Under the pieces are notes generated by a model. It was not told the origin of the DNA. It saw only the letters and a program-made list of their open reading frames with translations, and ran no database searches. From Rhizobium etli CFN 42 (GTDB lineage Bacteria > Pseudomonadota > Alphaproteobacteria > Rhizobiales > Rhizobiaceae): DNA of 64,000 nucleotides. Shown here one piece after another: positions 46,208 to 56,712 of the stretch. Within the stretch, counting starts at the first letter, position 1, and each line of letters begins with the position of its first letter. The translations under genes and the position numbers were made by a program. The stretch spans positions 3,041,001 to 3,105,000 of the forward strand of contig NC_007761.1 of assembly GCF_000092045.1 (NCBI RefSeq). The letters run 5' to 3'.

Positions 46208-47128
46208 ATGTATGCGCCGAACTTCTGGACCTTCCCAATGGCTTTCACCGCGGAAAATCTTGCAGCAGACGATCGCTTTCTCGCTGCGATCCTACATTGC
46301 GCCAATCAACTGCTTGCGATCTATCGCGAGAGCCCGCGCATCGCATCGATTTTCGCCGCGCAGCAGCGCTGGCTGTTGGCCCATGCCGGCTTCGCACTTC
46401 ATTACGGTCATCCCGATGACGGCCAGAGCGGTGGCCTCTATTCCGGCCGCTTTGTCGATTTCGCAGTCAAGAACGACATCGCCAGCCGCAACACGGTCGC
46501 GGCCTTCATGCAGGAAATGCTGGCCTATCGTTTCCTGCGTGTGGTGCCCGGACCTGACAAGCGCACACGCTATCTGGAACCGACCGAAATTGCCGAACAG
46601 CATTTCACCCGATGGCTCGTCACCCATATGATGATCCTCGACAGCCTCGACGGCGGCGAACGCGCCGACCAGATCACCGCCGCCTCCTCCGCAACAATGG
46701 CTGCGATTCAGCCGCGGATCGCAAGGGCGATCATCGGCAGTGAGTCCGTGCGCAATCCTGGCCCTACCTTCAACCTCTTCAACTGGGCGAATTCCGGCGG
46801 ACTGGTGATGGATTACCTGATCTCCCGCCTTCCGCAATTTCCTCGGGCGGCCGAGCGCGTCGTTATCGGTCCCCTGTCGCTGCGGGAGCTCCGCGAACAA
46901 TTCATGATTTCCAATACCCACCTGAAGCGGCTTCTGACCCAAGCCGCGACCATGGAAAGTGTCGGCTGGACAGAACCTTCGCGCAAGGGCGACTTCTGGC
47001 TGTCCCGCCGCTTCATCCTCGAATATTGGAACTATCAGGCAGCGAAGTTTGCCATCGTCGATGCCGCTGCCGAGGCCGTGCTCGGACCTGCGGTCCGTGA
47101 AGAGCCGCAGGCGAGACGGGCCATCTGA
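46208..47128 (+). CDS. Putative winged-helix regulator-like protein
   Basis: A 306-residue protein starting MYAPNFWTFPMAFTAEN, or MAFTAEN at 46238. There are two possible wHTH regions: NDIASRNTVAAFMQEMLAYRFLRVVPG (residues ~95-125) and LSLRELREQFMISNTHLKRLLTQAATMESVGW (~225-255). I do not recognise a named family. It is convergent with the yqeY-like gene, ending 3 bp before that gene's stop. Confidence 0.65.
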   Translation: MYAPNFWTFPMAFTAENLAADDRFLAAILHCANQLLAIYRESPRIASIFAAQQRWLLAHAGFALHYGHPDDGQSGGLYSGRFVDFAVKNDIASRNTVAAFMQEMLAYRFLRVVPGPDKRTRYLEPTEIAEQHFTRWLVTHMMILDSLDGGERADQITAASSATMAAIQPRIARAIIGSESVRNPGPTFNLFNWANSGGLVMDYLISRLPQFPRAAERVVIGPLSLRELREQFMISNTHLKRLLTQAATMESVGWTEPSRKGDFWLSRRFILEYWNYQAAKFAIVDAAAEAVLGPAVREEPQARRAI

Positions 47129-47131
47129 GGC

Positions 47132-47587
47132 TTATCCGTTCAAAAGCTCCTTGACGGTTGCCGACGCTTTGGCGAAATCCATCTGGCCGGCATAACGCTC
47201 CTTGAGCGCCGCCATCACTTTGCCCATGTCCTTGACGCCGGCAGCACCCGTCTCGGTGATGATCGCCGAGATATTGGCGCGCACTTCGCCGTCGGAAAGC
47301 TGCTTCGGCATGAAGTCCTGAATGACGGCGATTTCCGCACGCTCCTTGGCAGCGAGCTCCGGTCGGGAATTCTCCTCATAGATCTTTGCCGATTCGTCGC
47401 GCTGCTTCACCATCTTGGCGAGGATCTGCAGGATCTCGTCGTCGCTCGCCTGCTCCTTGCCGGTACCGCGATTGGCAATGTCGCGGTCCTTGATCGCCGC
47501 CTGAATCAGCCGAACGGTCGACAGCCGCTCCGTATCCTTGGCCTTCATCGCCTCTTTCAGCTGGGTGGCGAGTTGATCGCGCAGCAT
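47132..47587 (-). CDS. GatB/YqeY domain protein
   Basis: A 151-residue protein starting MLRDQLATQLKEAMKAKDTERLSTVRLIQAAIKD, with GGAGTGAAGAC upstream at the chosen start 47587. The YqeY family resembles the tail domain of GatB and is thought to bind tRNA. The full length and closing ALKERYAGQMDFAKASATVKELL match the family. Confidence 0.92.
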   Translation of the reverse strand: MLRDQLATQLKEAMKAKDTERLSTVRLIQAAIKDRDIANRGTGKEQASDDEILQILAKMVKQRDESAKIYEENSRPELAAKERAEIAVIQDFMPKQLSDGEVRANISAIITETGAAGVKDMGKVMAALKERYAGQMDFAKASATVKELLNG

Positions 47588-47855
47588 GTCTTCACTCCTT
47601 TTTGATGCCGTTTCATAAACCACGCCTATGCGGTGGATCAAATAAATTGCGCGATCGTCGCGATAAAGCGCAGGAAAACGGCCGCAATTCCGGCTACAAA
47701 GATTGACGCTAAGCGATTGCGTGGCTATTTACCGCCACCTGCACCAAAATTCGTGATCAGGCCTGAAGCGCGCGGCATTGCCGTGCCCACACGTCTGCGA
47801 GATCAAATGGCGACGAGCGCGGCTAAGCGCATCGGCCGCCGGAAACGGGATGAAG

Positions 47856-49061
47856 ATGACCGCAACAGCACCCTGGACAACCGAAAAGCCGACCGCCCTG
47901 CTCGTTCTTGCCGACGGCACGGTGATCGAAGGCAGGGGCATCGGCGCCACCGGCAAGGTCCAGGCCGAAGTCGTCTTCAACACGGCGCTGACCGGCTACG
48001 AAGAGATCATGACCGACCCCTCCTATCTCGGCCAGATCGTCACCTTCACCTTTCCCCACATCGGCAATATCGGCACCAACGACGAGGATATCGAGGACCT
48101 GACGCCTGCCGCCCGCCACGGCGCGGTCGGCGTCATCTTCAAGGCCGACATCACCGACCCGTCGAACTACCGCGCCGCCAAACATCTCGACCAGTGGCTG
48201 AAAGCACGCGGCATCGTCGGTCTCTGCGGCATCGACACCCGCGCCCTGACCGCCTGGATCCGCGAGAACGGCGCTCCCAACGCAGTGATTGCCCACGATC
48301 CCAACGGCCTCTTCGACATCGAGGCGCTGAAGGCCGAAGCCAAGGCTTGGAGCGGCCTGGAAGGTCTCGATCTTGCCAAGATCGCCTCCTCCGGCCAGTC
48401 CTCACAATGGGCGCAGACGCCGTGGGTCTGGAACGAAGGTTACGGCGAACTCGGCGCGGCGGATGCGAAATATCACGTCGTCTGCCTTGATTACGGCGTC
48501 AAGCGCAACATTCTGCGCCTGTTTGCGGGCCTCGACTGCAAGGTGACCGTCGTGCCGGCAACAACGAGCGCCGAAGACGTGCTCGCCTTGCAGCCGGATG
48601 GTATTTTCCTGTCGAACGGTCCCGGCGATCCAGCGGCAACCGGCGAATATGCCGTGCCTGTGATCAAGACGCTTGTTAAGACCGATATCCCGGTCTTCGG
48701 CATCTGCCTCGGCCACCAGATGCTCGGCCTTGCCTTGGGCGCGAAGACCGAGAAGATGCACCAGGGCCATCACGGCGCCAATCATCCGGTCAAGGATCAC
48801 ACGACGGGCAAGGTCGAGATCGTCTCGATGAACCACGGCTTCGCGGTCGACTCGAAGTCGCTGCCCGACGGCGTTGAAGAGACTCATATTTCCCTTTTCG
48901 ACGGCACCAATTGCGGCCTGCGCGTTCTCGGCAAGCAGGTCTTCTCCGTCCAGCATCATCCGGAAGCCTCCCCCGGCCCGCAGGACAGCCACTATCTCTT
49001 CCGCCGCTTCATCAACATGGTGCGCGAGAAGAAGGGCGAACCGGCGCTCGCCGAACGCTGA
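47856..49061 (+). CDS. carA: Carbamoyl-phosphate synthase small subunit
   Basis: A 401-residue glutaminase subunit. The N-terminal CPSase domain (TGYEEIMTDPSYLGQIVTFTFPHIGN) is followed by a class-I GATase with nucleophile Cys in VFGICLGHQMLGLALG and HHPEASPGPQDS carrying His/Glu. It feeds ammonia to CarB for carbamoyl phosphate used in arginine and pyrimidine synthesis. The start at 47856 (MTATAPWTTE) is preferred; 47850 is in frame. carB is 11.9 kb away. Confidence 0.97.
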   Translation: MTATAPWTTEKPTALLVLADGTVIEGRGIGATGKVQAEVVFNTALTGYEEIMTDPSYLGQIVTFTFPHIGNIGTNDEDIEDLTPAARHGAVGVIFKADITDPSNYRAAKHLDQWLKARGIVGLCGIDTRALTAWIRENGAPNAVIAHDPNGLFDIEALKAEAKAWSGLEGLDLAKIASSGQSSQWAQTPWVWNEGYGELGAADAKYHVVCLDYGVKRNILRLFAGLDCKVTVVPATTSAEDVLALQPDGIFLSNGPGDPAATGEYAVPVIKTLVKTDIPVFGICLGHQMLGLALGAKTEKMHQGHHGANHPVKDHTTGKVEIVSMNHGFAVDSKSLPDGVEETHISLFDGTNCGLRVLGKQVFSVQHHPEASPGPQDSHYLFRRFINMVREKKGEPALAER

Positions 49062-49141
49062 TTTCAAGAACTGCCGATTTCCAAAGGGCCGCTAAACCGG
49101 CGCCACCAACGTGATGTGGAATCTCTTGAATCTTGAAGAGG

Positions 49142-49175
49142 AAGGACCGCTATCGGCCCGAAGCGGTCCTTTTTT
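49142..49175 (+). terminator. Rho-independent terminator after carA
   Basis: AAGGACCGCT / AGCGGTCCTT arms, a 10-nt loop, followed by TTTTTT. It ends the carA transcript 80 bp past the stop. Confidence 0.85.
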
Positions 49176-49236
49176 GGTATAGAAGAAGAAGGCTGCTTTG
49201 CGCCCTCAGAGCCGCCATTCCGCCCCATGCGGGTGA

Positions 49237-50346
49237 TTAGATCACGAATTCCTCCTCGTACATCTGTGGCTCAGGAATGACCGTAACCTCCACCGCAACG
49301 ATCCAATTTGCCGCGTAGCTCTCGCAGTCGGAATGCGGGTGGTCGGGCTGCACGCACCCCGCAGCATCGATCGCCCGACATCGCAGTATATATTGCCCCA
49401 CTTCTTTAGGGGTCCACATGTACTCCCACAAGCGCCATGCAAAGGGACGTTCTGTTTCGAGGAGCCTTCCCTCGCGCCAGCCCCTGCCATCTCCGGTGCA
49501 GACCTGCACCTGCCGGATAACAGCCTCTCCGCCCCAGGCGGCTCCGAAAATCCGATACGGTTGGCCGGCGATGAGACGCGCCCCCTGCACGGGACGCGCG
49601 ATCTGCGCTTTGACCTCCATCTCCGCAAGGGGGACCAGCCTGGGTTCCCCGAGGCTGCGCTCCCAACGGAAATAGTCGCGCGCCTGCCAGTAGCCAAGGA
49701 AGGGTTGCTCCACAACCGTGATATGCGTGATCCACTTGACCCAAGCCATGCCGAACCACCCACCCACGACCGCGCGTACAGGGTAGCCGTGATCGCGCGT
49801 CAACGGCTCCTCGTTCATCGAATAGGCGAGGATCGTGCTATCAGCGATGGCCTTCTCAAGCGGTAAACTGCGCGCAAAAGCGATGGGGCCTGGAGAAGCC
49901 GTTTTCTTGTTCGTGTCGACGACCCCGCTGTCTGCGCCTACGAGCAGAACCTCACGTGCGGTTGGCTTAACGCCCGCCATTTCTAAAATCTCGCGCAGAG
50001 GAACACCTGTCCACGCGGCATTGCCGACAGCTCCGTTCTGCCACTGCAACCCCTCCTTCGGCGGCACATAGTAGACGCGCCCGTTCCCTGCGCACTCGAC
50101 GACGGCAGTGAAAGTCGTGCTCCGCATCGCCTTGATGCTGTCGAGGTCAAGATCGATCGGCCGCTCCACCGCTCCGCCCACGCGCAATCTCCAGTCTCGC
50201 GCATCAAGGTCCGGCGACGGGAAATGGTTTCGCACGAAGAACAGCTCGGTTGGGATCAGCCAATCGGAGAGCGACGCAAACGGAAACTCGATGTTTGGTG
50301 GGGATTTCTGTCGAACTATTAGACTGGGTTGCTCTGGTGTCGGCAT
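49237..50346 (-). CDS. Sulfite oxidase-like molybdopterin oxidoreductase
   Basis: A 369-residue protein. The molybdopterin domain shows VECAGNGR (Cys ligand to Mo), WTGVPLREILEMAGV and DHGYPVRAVVGGWFGMAWVKWI; the C-terminal dimerisation domain follows. It belongs with sulfite oxidase/SoxC-like enzymes, with no Tat signal seen. The chosen start (MPTPEQPSLIV) has GGGGAGACGAGG upstream. An upstream in-frame extension to 50505 has coding-like residues (LIKREFARPSANV) and may be part of the protein. Confidence 0.85.
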   Translation of the reverse strand: MPTPEQPSLIVRQKSPPNIEFPFASLSDWLIPTELFFVRNHFPSPDLDARDWRLRVGGAVERPIDLDLDSIKAMRSTTFTAVVECAGNGRVYYVPPKEGLQWQNGAVGNAAWTGVPLREILEMAGVKPTAREVLLVGADSGVVDTNKKTASPGPIAFARSLPLEKAIADSTILAYSMNEEPLTRDHGYPVRAVVGGWFGMAWVKWITHITVVEQPFLGYWQARDYFRWERSLGEPRLVPLAEMEVKAQIARPVQGARLIAGQPYRIFGAAWGGEAVIRQVQVCTGDGRGWREGRLLETERPFAWRLWEYMWTPKEVGQYILRCRAIDAAGCVQPDHPHSDCESYAANWIVAVEVTVIPEPQMYEEEFVI

Positions 50347-50715
50347 CGTCCTCGTCTCCCCTTTCAAGAGCACAACGTTGGCACTCGGTCGCGCGAATTC
50401 CCGTTTGATCAAACCGCCCCTCGCAATGCGTCTGTCGCGTTCCGTCTTCGGGCCGCAGTCTAGCACATACCGCACGTTCCTCGGATCGACCTCGAACGGC
50501 AGCAAAGGGTCCGAATGCTGCTATGGGCCTCATGTCTCTTTCGCGCCCGCATAATGTTTCATCGAGCCAGCGGTCGCGGTTGCTGCAAAGCGGACATAGT
50601 GCAGCCATTTCATGGGCCTAGCCAGCGTTGCAGGAAGGTCGAATTACGACGCTGGCCCGAGGGCCGGTCTACGAGGTTGGTGCCTGTAGAGGCGATAACC
50701 CGCGTGAACGTGAGC
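50347..50715. other. Region upstream of the sulfite oxidase-like gene
   Basis: 369 bp. The first ~160 bp are an in-frame extension of the oxidoreductase that may be coding (50347-50505). The rest shows no gene or hairpin. Confidence 0.4.
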
Positions 50716-53184
50716 CTACGACCCAGGCTTGTGACAAAGTCGATCGAGCGTGTCTCGAAGTGCGGCGGCGGCCTGATCGCGCTCATCGGTAGACATAAGC
50801 TCGGGCTCAGCTTCCAATCTCAGGTGCGGCAGTTCGGTCCGGACAGTATGACAGCTGCGGACCAGATTTTCCTTCAGATCGACCACGCGATAGGTGGCGA
50901 CCGGATAGGCTAGTCCCTTTACGTGGACATGCCCCAGTTCCTCACACTCGATCGTGTCCTTCACTTGGGCAAACGTCTCATAAGAAATGAGCACGGTGCC
51001 CGGCGACGCTTCCTGCTCAAGGCGCGAGGCGAGATTCACGGCGCCGCCGATTATCGTGTAATCCATCCGGTCCTCGCTGCCGAAGTTGCCCACAGTGCAG
51101 TAGTCTGTGTGAATGCCAATGCGGCAGCGCAGCGGTGTTTCAATTCCGATATCGCGCCAGATTTCCCCAAGCTCGCTCATCCGCTTTTGCATGGCGAGAG
51201 CCATCTGCACGCAGGCGAGCGCGTCATCCTTGACGCCGCGGGTTTCCGGATCGCCGAAAAACATCAGGATGGCGTCTCCGACATACTTGTCGATCGTCGC
51301 GCCGTGATCTGAAGCAATCTTCGACATTTCCGTCAGATAGTGATTGAGGAGCTGTGTGAGATCCTCGGATTCCATTTTGTCTGTGGTTTCGGTAAAGCCG
51401 GCAATATCGGAGAAGCATATCGTCAGCTTCTTCCGCTGGCTGGCGATCCTGACGTCCTGGCGGCCGGTGAATATGGAGTTATACACCTGCGGTGCCAGGT
51501 ATTTCGCCAGCTTGCTGGAAAGCGCTTCGAGAGCTGCGGATTTCTCGGCAAGGTTTTCCTCCCGTTGCTTCAGCTCGGTGATGTCCGAGTAGACGGCCAC
51601 CGTGCCGCCAGCGGTGATCCGCCGCTCGCTAATCATGATCCATCGCCCATCGCGACGCCGCTGCACCCACGTTTCACCAGGGTTGCGATGCCGCGAAAGC
51701 CGCTCGGCAACCCACTCCTCGACTCGCCCCTCAGCATCGTTGATGTAGCCGCCCTCAGCGGACCGGCGAACAATCTGCTCGAATGTCGTGCCGGATGTCA
51801 TTTCTTCCAGGCCGGCATACAACAGCTCGCGGTAGCGGCTATTGCTCAGCACGAGCCTGTCCTCGCCATCGTACAGAGCGAATCCTTCGGAGATGCTCTC
51901 GATGGCATCCACAAGCCGCTGGCGCGCTTCCGCAACCTCACGCAGGCTGTTTTCCTCCACCTCGACAGCAGTGTCCCGGAACAGCCTGAGCGCCCCGGCC
52001 ATGCGGCCGATTTCGTCGCGGCCGCCAGCGGGAATTTGTGCATTCAGATTGCCGCCCGCGATTGCCAGCATGCTTTGGCTTACCTCTCCCAGACGGGCGA
52101 GAAGGCTGCGGTCGACATAGAGCCAGACAACCAGAACCGAACTCAGCAGGCTTAGAAGGGCGGAACCAAGGACAATGCCGGTGCCGTAGCGCTGGACGAC
52201 CGAGGCTTCGAGGGCGGACGCGGCGATCTCATCGTTTGCCTTTGCAACCAGGCCATCGACGGCCGCGGTAAGGTCGCGCGATAGCCGACTGTTTTCAGCC
52301 AGAAGCTTTTCGCCCTGTGCAAGGACAGCAAACTCGTCCTGTCGTACCTTCGGGATCCCGTTCTCACCGTCGGTCAGCGACTTCAACTCGTCCAGCCGTT
52401 GTTGGAAGCGGGTCCGCAACTTTTCGTCGATCTCGGTGGAGACCGTTTCGAGTGCGGCGAGCGACCGGCGCAGCGGAAACAGGATCAGCTTCAGATCTCC
52501 CGGCGTAGGCGCGTTAGCAGTTTTGACCAGCGCGTCGTTGACTGCCGAGATCTCCTGTTGCGCCCTCTGCTGGGGGATGTAGGCCGCGATTGCCTTGACC
52601 AGGTCGCTCGTCGCCGCAGCACGCGCGTCGGGTGGTGCGGCGGGATCAGCCACCGCTGCGCGCCACTGGGGAACCTTGGAGTTCATCACGACGATACCGG
52701 GCGCGACGAGACGCTGACTTGCATTTGTCGTGTCCGACAAGCGGCGCAGCAACTCCTCCTTGCGCTGAACCATGGTAAGGCGAACGGCCACAAGATCGTC
52801 GAGAGCATCGAGGTTTCGTCGTAGACCAATCACCGCGTCTTCGATTTCCGTCACCGCCGTCGCGCTGAATGCGGTGCCTTTGAGTGCGGCGAGCAACTCT
52901 TCGAGACGCCCCATCTCGACTCCGATCGCAGCCGAAACCTGGTTGTGCTGAACCGTGCTGGTCGCCGCCAGCACGGACGGCGCGGTGGAGGCGACCCTCT
53001 CAGCCTGGCGCGACAATTGGAGAGAGGCGAGCGCCGTCGGCACCCGTTCCTTGGTGATGCGATCGACCACGTCGCCGACCTGAAGGAAGGCATAGAGAGC
53101 TGCGGCGGTCGCGAGCACTGCGAAGGTGCTGATGCCGAAGAAGGCGAGCAACAGGCGCCCGCGTATGCCGACGCGGTCAAACAT
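50716..53184 (-). CDS. Membrane adenylate/guanylate cyclase with HAMP and PAS domains
   Basis: An 822-residue signalling protein. Two transmembrane helices ([23 protein letters not shown] near 12-34 and [21 protein letters not shown] near 340-360) bracket a large periplasmic sensor; HAMP follows at ~365-415, a PAS-like domain at ~430-550 and a class III cyclase at ~590-770. The cyclase is [23 protein letters not shown] ... [13 protein letters not shown], with the two metal Asp visible. It probably makes cAMP in response to a periplasmic cue. It is preceded by a LivK-like binding protein gene. Confidence 0.92.
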   Translation of the reverse strand: MFDRVGIRGRLLLAFFGISTFAVLATAAALYAFLQVGDVVDRITKERVPTALASLQLSRQAERVASTAPSVLAATSTVQHNQVSAAIGVEMGRLEELLAALKGTAFSATAVTEIEDAVIGLRRNLDALDDLVAVRLTMVQRKEELLRRLSDTTNASQRLVAPGIVVMNSKVPQWRAAVADPAAPPDARAAATSDLVKAIAAYIPQQRAQQEISAVNDALVKTANAPTPGDLKLILFPLRRSLAALETVSTEIDEKLRTRFQQRLDELKSLTDGENGIPKVRQDEFAVLAQGEKLLAENSRLSRDLTAAVDGLVAKANDEIAASALEASVVQRYGTGIVLGSALLSLLSSVLVVWLYVDRSLLARLGEVSQSMLAIAGGNLNAQIPAGGRDEIGRMAGALRLFRDTAVEVEENSLREVAEARQRLVDAIESISEGFALYDGEDRLVLSNSRYRELLYAGLEEMTSGTTFEQIVRRSAEGGYINDAEGRVEEWVAERLSRHRNPGETWVQRRRDGRWIMISERRITAGGTVAVYSDITELKQREENLAEKSAALEALSSKLAKYLAPQVYNSIFTGRQDVRIASQRKKLTICFSDIAGFTETTDKMESEDLTQLLNHYLTEMSKIASDHGATIDKYVGDAILMFFGDPETRGVKDDALACVQMALAMQKRMSELGEIWRDIGIETPLRCRIGIHTDYCTVGNFGSEDRMDYTIIGGAVNLASRLEQEASPGTVLISYETFAQVKDTIECEELGHVHVKGLAYPVATYRVVDLKENLVRSCHTVRTELPHLRLEAEPELMSTDERDQAAAALRDTLDRLCHKPGS

Positions 53185-53267
53185 GGCGGCAACAGCAAGG
53201 TCTGGCTTGCGCAGCCAGCAAAGTCTGCACAGATTGGTCTAAAGCGATCCACCCGGCCGGCGGTTGA

Positions 53268-54365
53268 CTATTCCAGCGGCACGTATTCGCCACCCTTCCA
53301 GACATACCATATCCAGCTTTGAACGGTGAGGTCGCCCTTGTCGTCGAAATCGACCCGGCCCATTGCCGTTTCGAATTGATTACCTTGCATTGAGGCGATC
53401 ACCTCCTGCGGCCTTAGAGAACCGGCCTTCTTCACCGCCTGCGACCAGACCTGGACGGCGGAGTAACTGAGCAGTGTGTAGCCTGCGGGCTCGAAATTCT
53501 CGGCACGGAAACGCTCGACCACTTGAGCCGCCTGAGGGACGCGCCGTGGGTCCGCGCTAAACGTGAAGAGCGTACCCTCGGCGGCAGATCCGGCGATCAG
53601 TGCAAAGTCCTCGCTCGCCATGCCATCGCCTGATACGAGTTGAAGTGCGTAGGCGCGGTCTCGTGAAGCGCGAACCATAAGCGCGACCTCGGGCAGATAC
53701 CCACCAACATACAACACGGCGATGCCGGCGCCCTCTAACGCCGAGATCTCGGCTGTATAGTCGTTCTTCCCGGGGGTGAAGGCTTCGTAGATCGCTTCGG
53801 TGACACCCCGCTTATTCAACTGCTTTCTGGTCTCGTCGGCGAGCCCCTTCCCATAGGTGGTGTTGTCGTGAAGGATCGCTATTTTCTTGTCACCCCAATG
53901 ATCGGCCAGATAGTTGCCGGCTACCACCCCCTGCGCGTCGTCGCGACCAATGACGCGGAAAACATTTGCACGGCCTTGTTCGGTCAACAGCGGATTGGTC
54001 GAACCGGGTGAAATCTGTAGAATTCCCGCGGCCTCGTACACCTTGGATGCCGGGATCGAGGCCTGGGAACAGTAATGCCCGACGACGAGCACCACACCGT
54101 CAGCCACCAGTTTCTGGGCGGCCGCCACAGCCTGCTCGGGATCGCAAAAGTCGTCGACCGTGATGAGTTGCACCTGCTGCCCGAGCACGCCGCCAGTCGC
54201 ATTGATGTCGGCCACTGCCATCTCTGTGCCGCGCTGCATCTGCTCCCCGATCCACGCGAGCGGTCCTGTGACCGGGCCTGCTGCTCCGATCAGGATCTCC
54301 GCCCGCGCCAGACTGCCAAGCGAAACGACGAGCGCGACAATAGCTGCAGTGATGCTGCTGCGCAT
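53268..54365 (-). CDS. Branched-chain amino acid-type periplasmic binding protein (LivK-like)
   Basis: A 365-residue binding protein with signal peptide (SITAAIVALVVSLGSLARAE). EILIGAAGPVTGPLAWIGEQMQRGTEMAVADINATGGVLGQ and NTTYGKGLADETRKQL are typical of the LivK/LivJ family. No permease or ATPase genes lie nearby. It ends 83 bp before the membrane cyclase gene on the same strand, so it may be its periplasmic sensor partner rather than part of a transporter. Confidence 0.88.
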   Translation of the reverse strand: MRSSITAAIVALVVSLGSLARAEILIGAAGPVTGPLAWIGEQMQRGTEMAVADINATGGVLGQQVQLITVDDFCDPEQAVAAAQKLVADGVVLVVGHYCSQASIPASKVYEAAGILQISPGSTNPLLTEQGRANVFRVIGRDDAQGVVAGNYLADHWGDKKIAILHDNTTYGKGLADETRKQLNKRGVTEAIYEAFTPGKNDYTAEISALEGAGIAVLYVGGYLPEVALMVRASRDRAYALQLVSGDGMASEDFALIAGSAAEGTLFTFSADPRRVPQAAQVVERFRAENFEPAGYTLLSYSAVQVWSQAVKKAGSLRPQEVIASMQGNQFETAMGRVDFDDKGDLTVQSWIWYVWKGGEYVPLE

Positions 54366-54827
54366 GGTGTACCTCCTTCACAGCTTACGCCAATTTAGTC
54401 CCCGCCGACAGCCCCCGCGCAGGCGCAGATATCTCCGCCATTCTGCAGCGCACTTGCCTCTTATCTGTATGGGTTGGTCAGCAGTTAACGTTCCTGCGCG
54501 GTACCTCATTGTCTGCTTTGGGCGCCAATCCCAGCCCTTGGCGATTTATGTCCGCTTTTCGTGTCGGGCTCCCAAGCAGCGGACGGTCGGCCATCGGCCC
54601 AACGCGGTCGTCCCTTCACGTCGAGCCCACCGACTGTTGCTGGCGCACAGTTGCTATCCAGCTGTCGCAAACCACCATATTGGAAGCAATGCCGTCACTC
54701 TGGAACACGAAGGCTTCAGGAAGCGGTCGCCCCAAGTTAGTGACCGGACGTCTTAGCTTCCATATTGACCTCAACCATAGTTGAGGAATTACAAACGCTC
54801 GCGGACATCCGATGCAGGAGAAAAGGA
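54366..54827. other. Intergenic region between divergent genes
   Basis: 462 bp separating the divergent binding-protein and monooxygenase genes. No clear ORF, hairpin or known promoter motif seen beyond a GGAAC-N17-CGGT near-match around 54710. Confidence 0.4.
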
Positions 54828-55148
54828 ATGAGCGGAGCTTTCTATCGTGTCGACAAGTTCGTCGTGCCGGCAGCGGCGCGCGAGGAATTTCTCGTCAAGG
54901 TGATGATGACCCACAAGCTGCTGGAAGCACAGGAAGGTTTCATCGAACACAGGGTGCTGGAGCAGGTCGCCGGTCCCGGCGAATTCAATTTCGTCACCAT
55001 TGCCGAATGGGAAAATACCGTGGTCGTTGAGCGCGCGCGGGCAGCCGTGGCGGCCGCCCACAAGGCCGCCAATTTCGATCCGCAGGAGATGTTTGCCCGT
55101 CTCGGCATTCGCGCCGATATCGCCGGCTACAAACCTGTCGCCGCTTAA
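54828..55148 (+). CDS. Antibiotic biosynthesis monooxygenase (ABM) domain protein
   Basis: A 106-residue protein starting MSGAFYRVDKFVVPAAAREEFL, after AGGAGAAAAGGA. The ABM ferredoxin-like fold is shown by EAQEGFIEHRVLEQ and FVTIAEWENTVVVERARAAV. Members act as cofactor-free monooxygenases or have unknown roles. It is convergent with the MATE gene. Confidence 0.88.
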   Translation: MSGAFYRVDKFVVPAAAREEFLVKVMMTHKLLEAQEGFIEHRVLEQVAGPGEFNFVTIAEWENTVVVERARAAVAAAHKAANFDPQEMFARLGIRADIAGYKPVAA

Positions 55149-55163
55149 GGCCGGACGGCCGGC

Positions 55164-56567
55164 TCAGGTGCCGGCCAGCGCGCCTTCCCGGCGAAGGAGA
55201 AGATAGAAGCGAGCGCAGAGCATAACGGCGGCAGCCGCCAGTCCGACGAGGAAGCCGAACCAGATACCGATCCCACCGAAGCCGAGCGGGAAGGCAAAGG
55301 CCCAGGCGAGGAGGAAGCCGATCGGCCAATAGGCGATCAGAGCCATGACCATCGGGACACGCGCATCTTTCAGGCCGCGCAGCAAACCGTTGGCGATCAC
55401 CTGCAGCCCGTCGACGAGCTGGAAAAGCCCAGCAACGACGATCAGCGGACCGGCATAGGCCAGCACTTGCGGCGCCTCCGGCGAGTTGACGTCGAGGAAC
55501 CAGCTGCCGAGGAATTGCGGCATGGTGGCGAAGATCACCGATCCGACCGCCGAGATGGCGCAGGCAATGACAAGAACCATGATCGAAGCGCGCACCAGCC
55601 CATCATAATTGCCCTGCCCGTGCGCCACGCCGATGCGCACCGTCGCCGCCTGGCTGAGACCGAGAGGGATCATGAAGGCGATCGAGGCCCATTGCAGGGC
55701 GATGCCGTGCGCGGCAAGCTCGATGGTGCCGATATAACCCATCAGAAGCGACGCGACCGTAAACAGACTGACCTCAGCAAGCACGGTGACGCTGATCGGG
55801 AAACCGAGCCGGATGACCTCCAGCAGCGCGTGCCAGTCCGGCTTCCAAAACCGCACGAAGATCTCGTAGCGCCGCGTCTCTTCCCGCCGCTGGACAAAGA
55901 CGAGGATGAAGAGGAAGCCTGCCGTCTGTACGACCACCGAGACGATCGCCGCACCCTCGAGCCCCATTGCCGGAAAGCCGAAATGGCCGAGCACGAGAGC
56001 GTAAGCGAACATTGCGTTCATCACCAGCGTGACGATGGTGACGTTGAGGATGATGCCCGCCTTGCCGATGGCGCTGACCAAAGCCCGCATCACGTTGAAA
56101 AGAAGGGCCGGCAGCACGCCGAATTGACCAATCAGAATATAGCCATGGGCGAGCCTGGCCACTTCCGGCTTCTGCTGTGCAAAAAGCAGGATCTGTTCCG
56201 CATTGAAAAAGGCCGGTTGTGCGATGATCCAGAATCCGATCACCACCCACAGACCCATGCGCAGCGATCGGCGCACTGAGACGACGTCGCCGCGGCCATA
56301 GGCCTGCGCCACCATCGGAATGACGGCGATGGAAAAGCCCGAGCCGAAGATCAGGATCGTGAACAGGAACTGGGCCGATAGCACCATGGCAGCCAGCTGC
56401 TCGGCGCCGAGACGTCCGATGATCATCACATCGGTGGTGTGGATGCCGAGCTGGGCAAGCTGGGCGCCGATCAGCGGAATGCCGAGCGCCAGCGTTGCAC
56501 GGAAATGTGCGCCCCAACGGTTATCGTTTGTCGGCGCAAGCCTGCGCGCGTCGATCGGCGTGTCCAT
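55164..56567 (-). CDS. MATE family efflux transporter
   Basis: A 467-residue protein with 12 predicted transmembrane helices. It shows the MATE pattern: PLIGAQLAQLGIHTTDVMIIGRLG at the start, and in the second half GFPISVTVLAEVSLFTVASLLMGYIGTIELAAHGIALQWASIAFMIPLGLSQAATVRIG. It exports drugs or metabolites using Na+ or H+. Neighbouring genes do not show what it exports. Confidence 0.95.
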   Translation of the reverse strand: MDTPIDARRLAPTNDNRWGAHFRATLALGIPLIGAQLAQLGIHTTDVMIIGRLGAEQLAAMVLSAQFLFTILIFGSGFSIAVIPMVAQAYGRGDVVSVRRSLRMGLWVVIGFWIIAQPAFFNAEQILLFAQQKPEVARLAHGYILIGQFGVLPALLFNVMRALVSAIGKAGIILNVTIVTLVMNAMFAYALVLGHFGFPAMGLEGAAIVSVVVQTAGFLFILVFVQRREETRRYEIFVRFWKPDWHALLEVIRLGFPISVTVLAEVSLFTVASLLMGYIGTIELAAHGIALQWASIAFMIPLGLSQAATVRIGVAHGQGNYDGLVRASIMVLVIACAISAVGSVIFATMPQFLGSWFLDVNSPEAPQVLAYAGPLIVVAGLFQLVDGLQVIANGLLRGLKDARVPMVMALIAYWPIGFLLAWAFAFPLGFGGIGIWFGFLVGLAAAAVMLCARFYLLLRREGALAGT

Positions 56568-56712
56568 GACACCAGTCCTGTGATTGAAATCTGCAACGCC
56601 GCGTAATGAAGCGGCAAAATATCATTCGGACTTAGATCAAAGCCTCGCAGAGAACTACCCCAGAACGGGAAGATGATGAAAAATTCATCATGACATCACT
56701 ATTTCTGATTGA

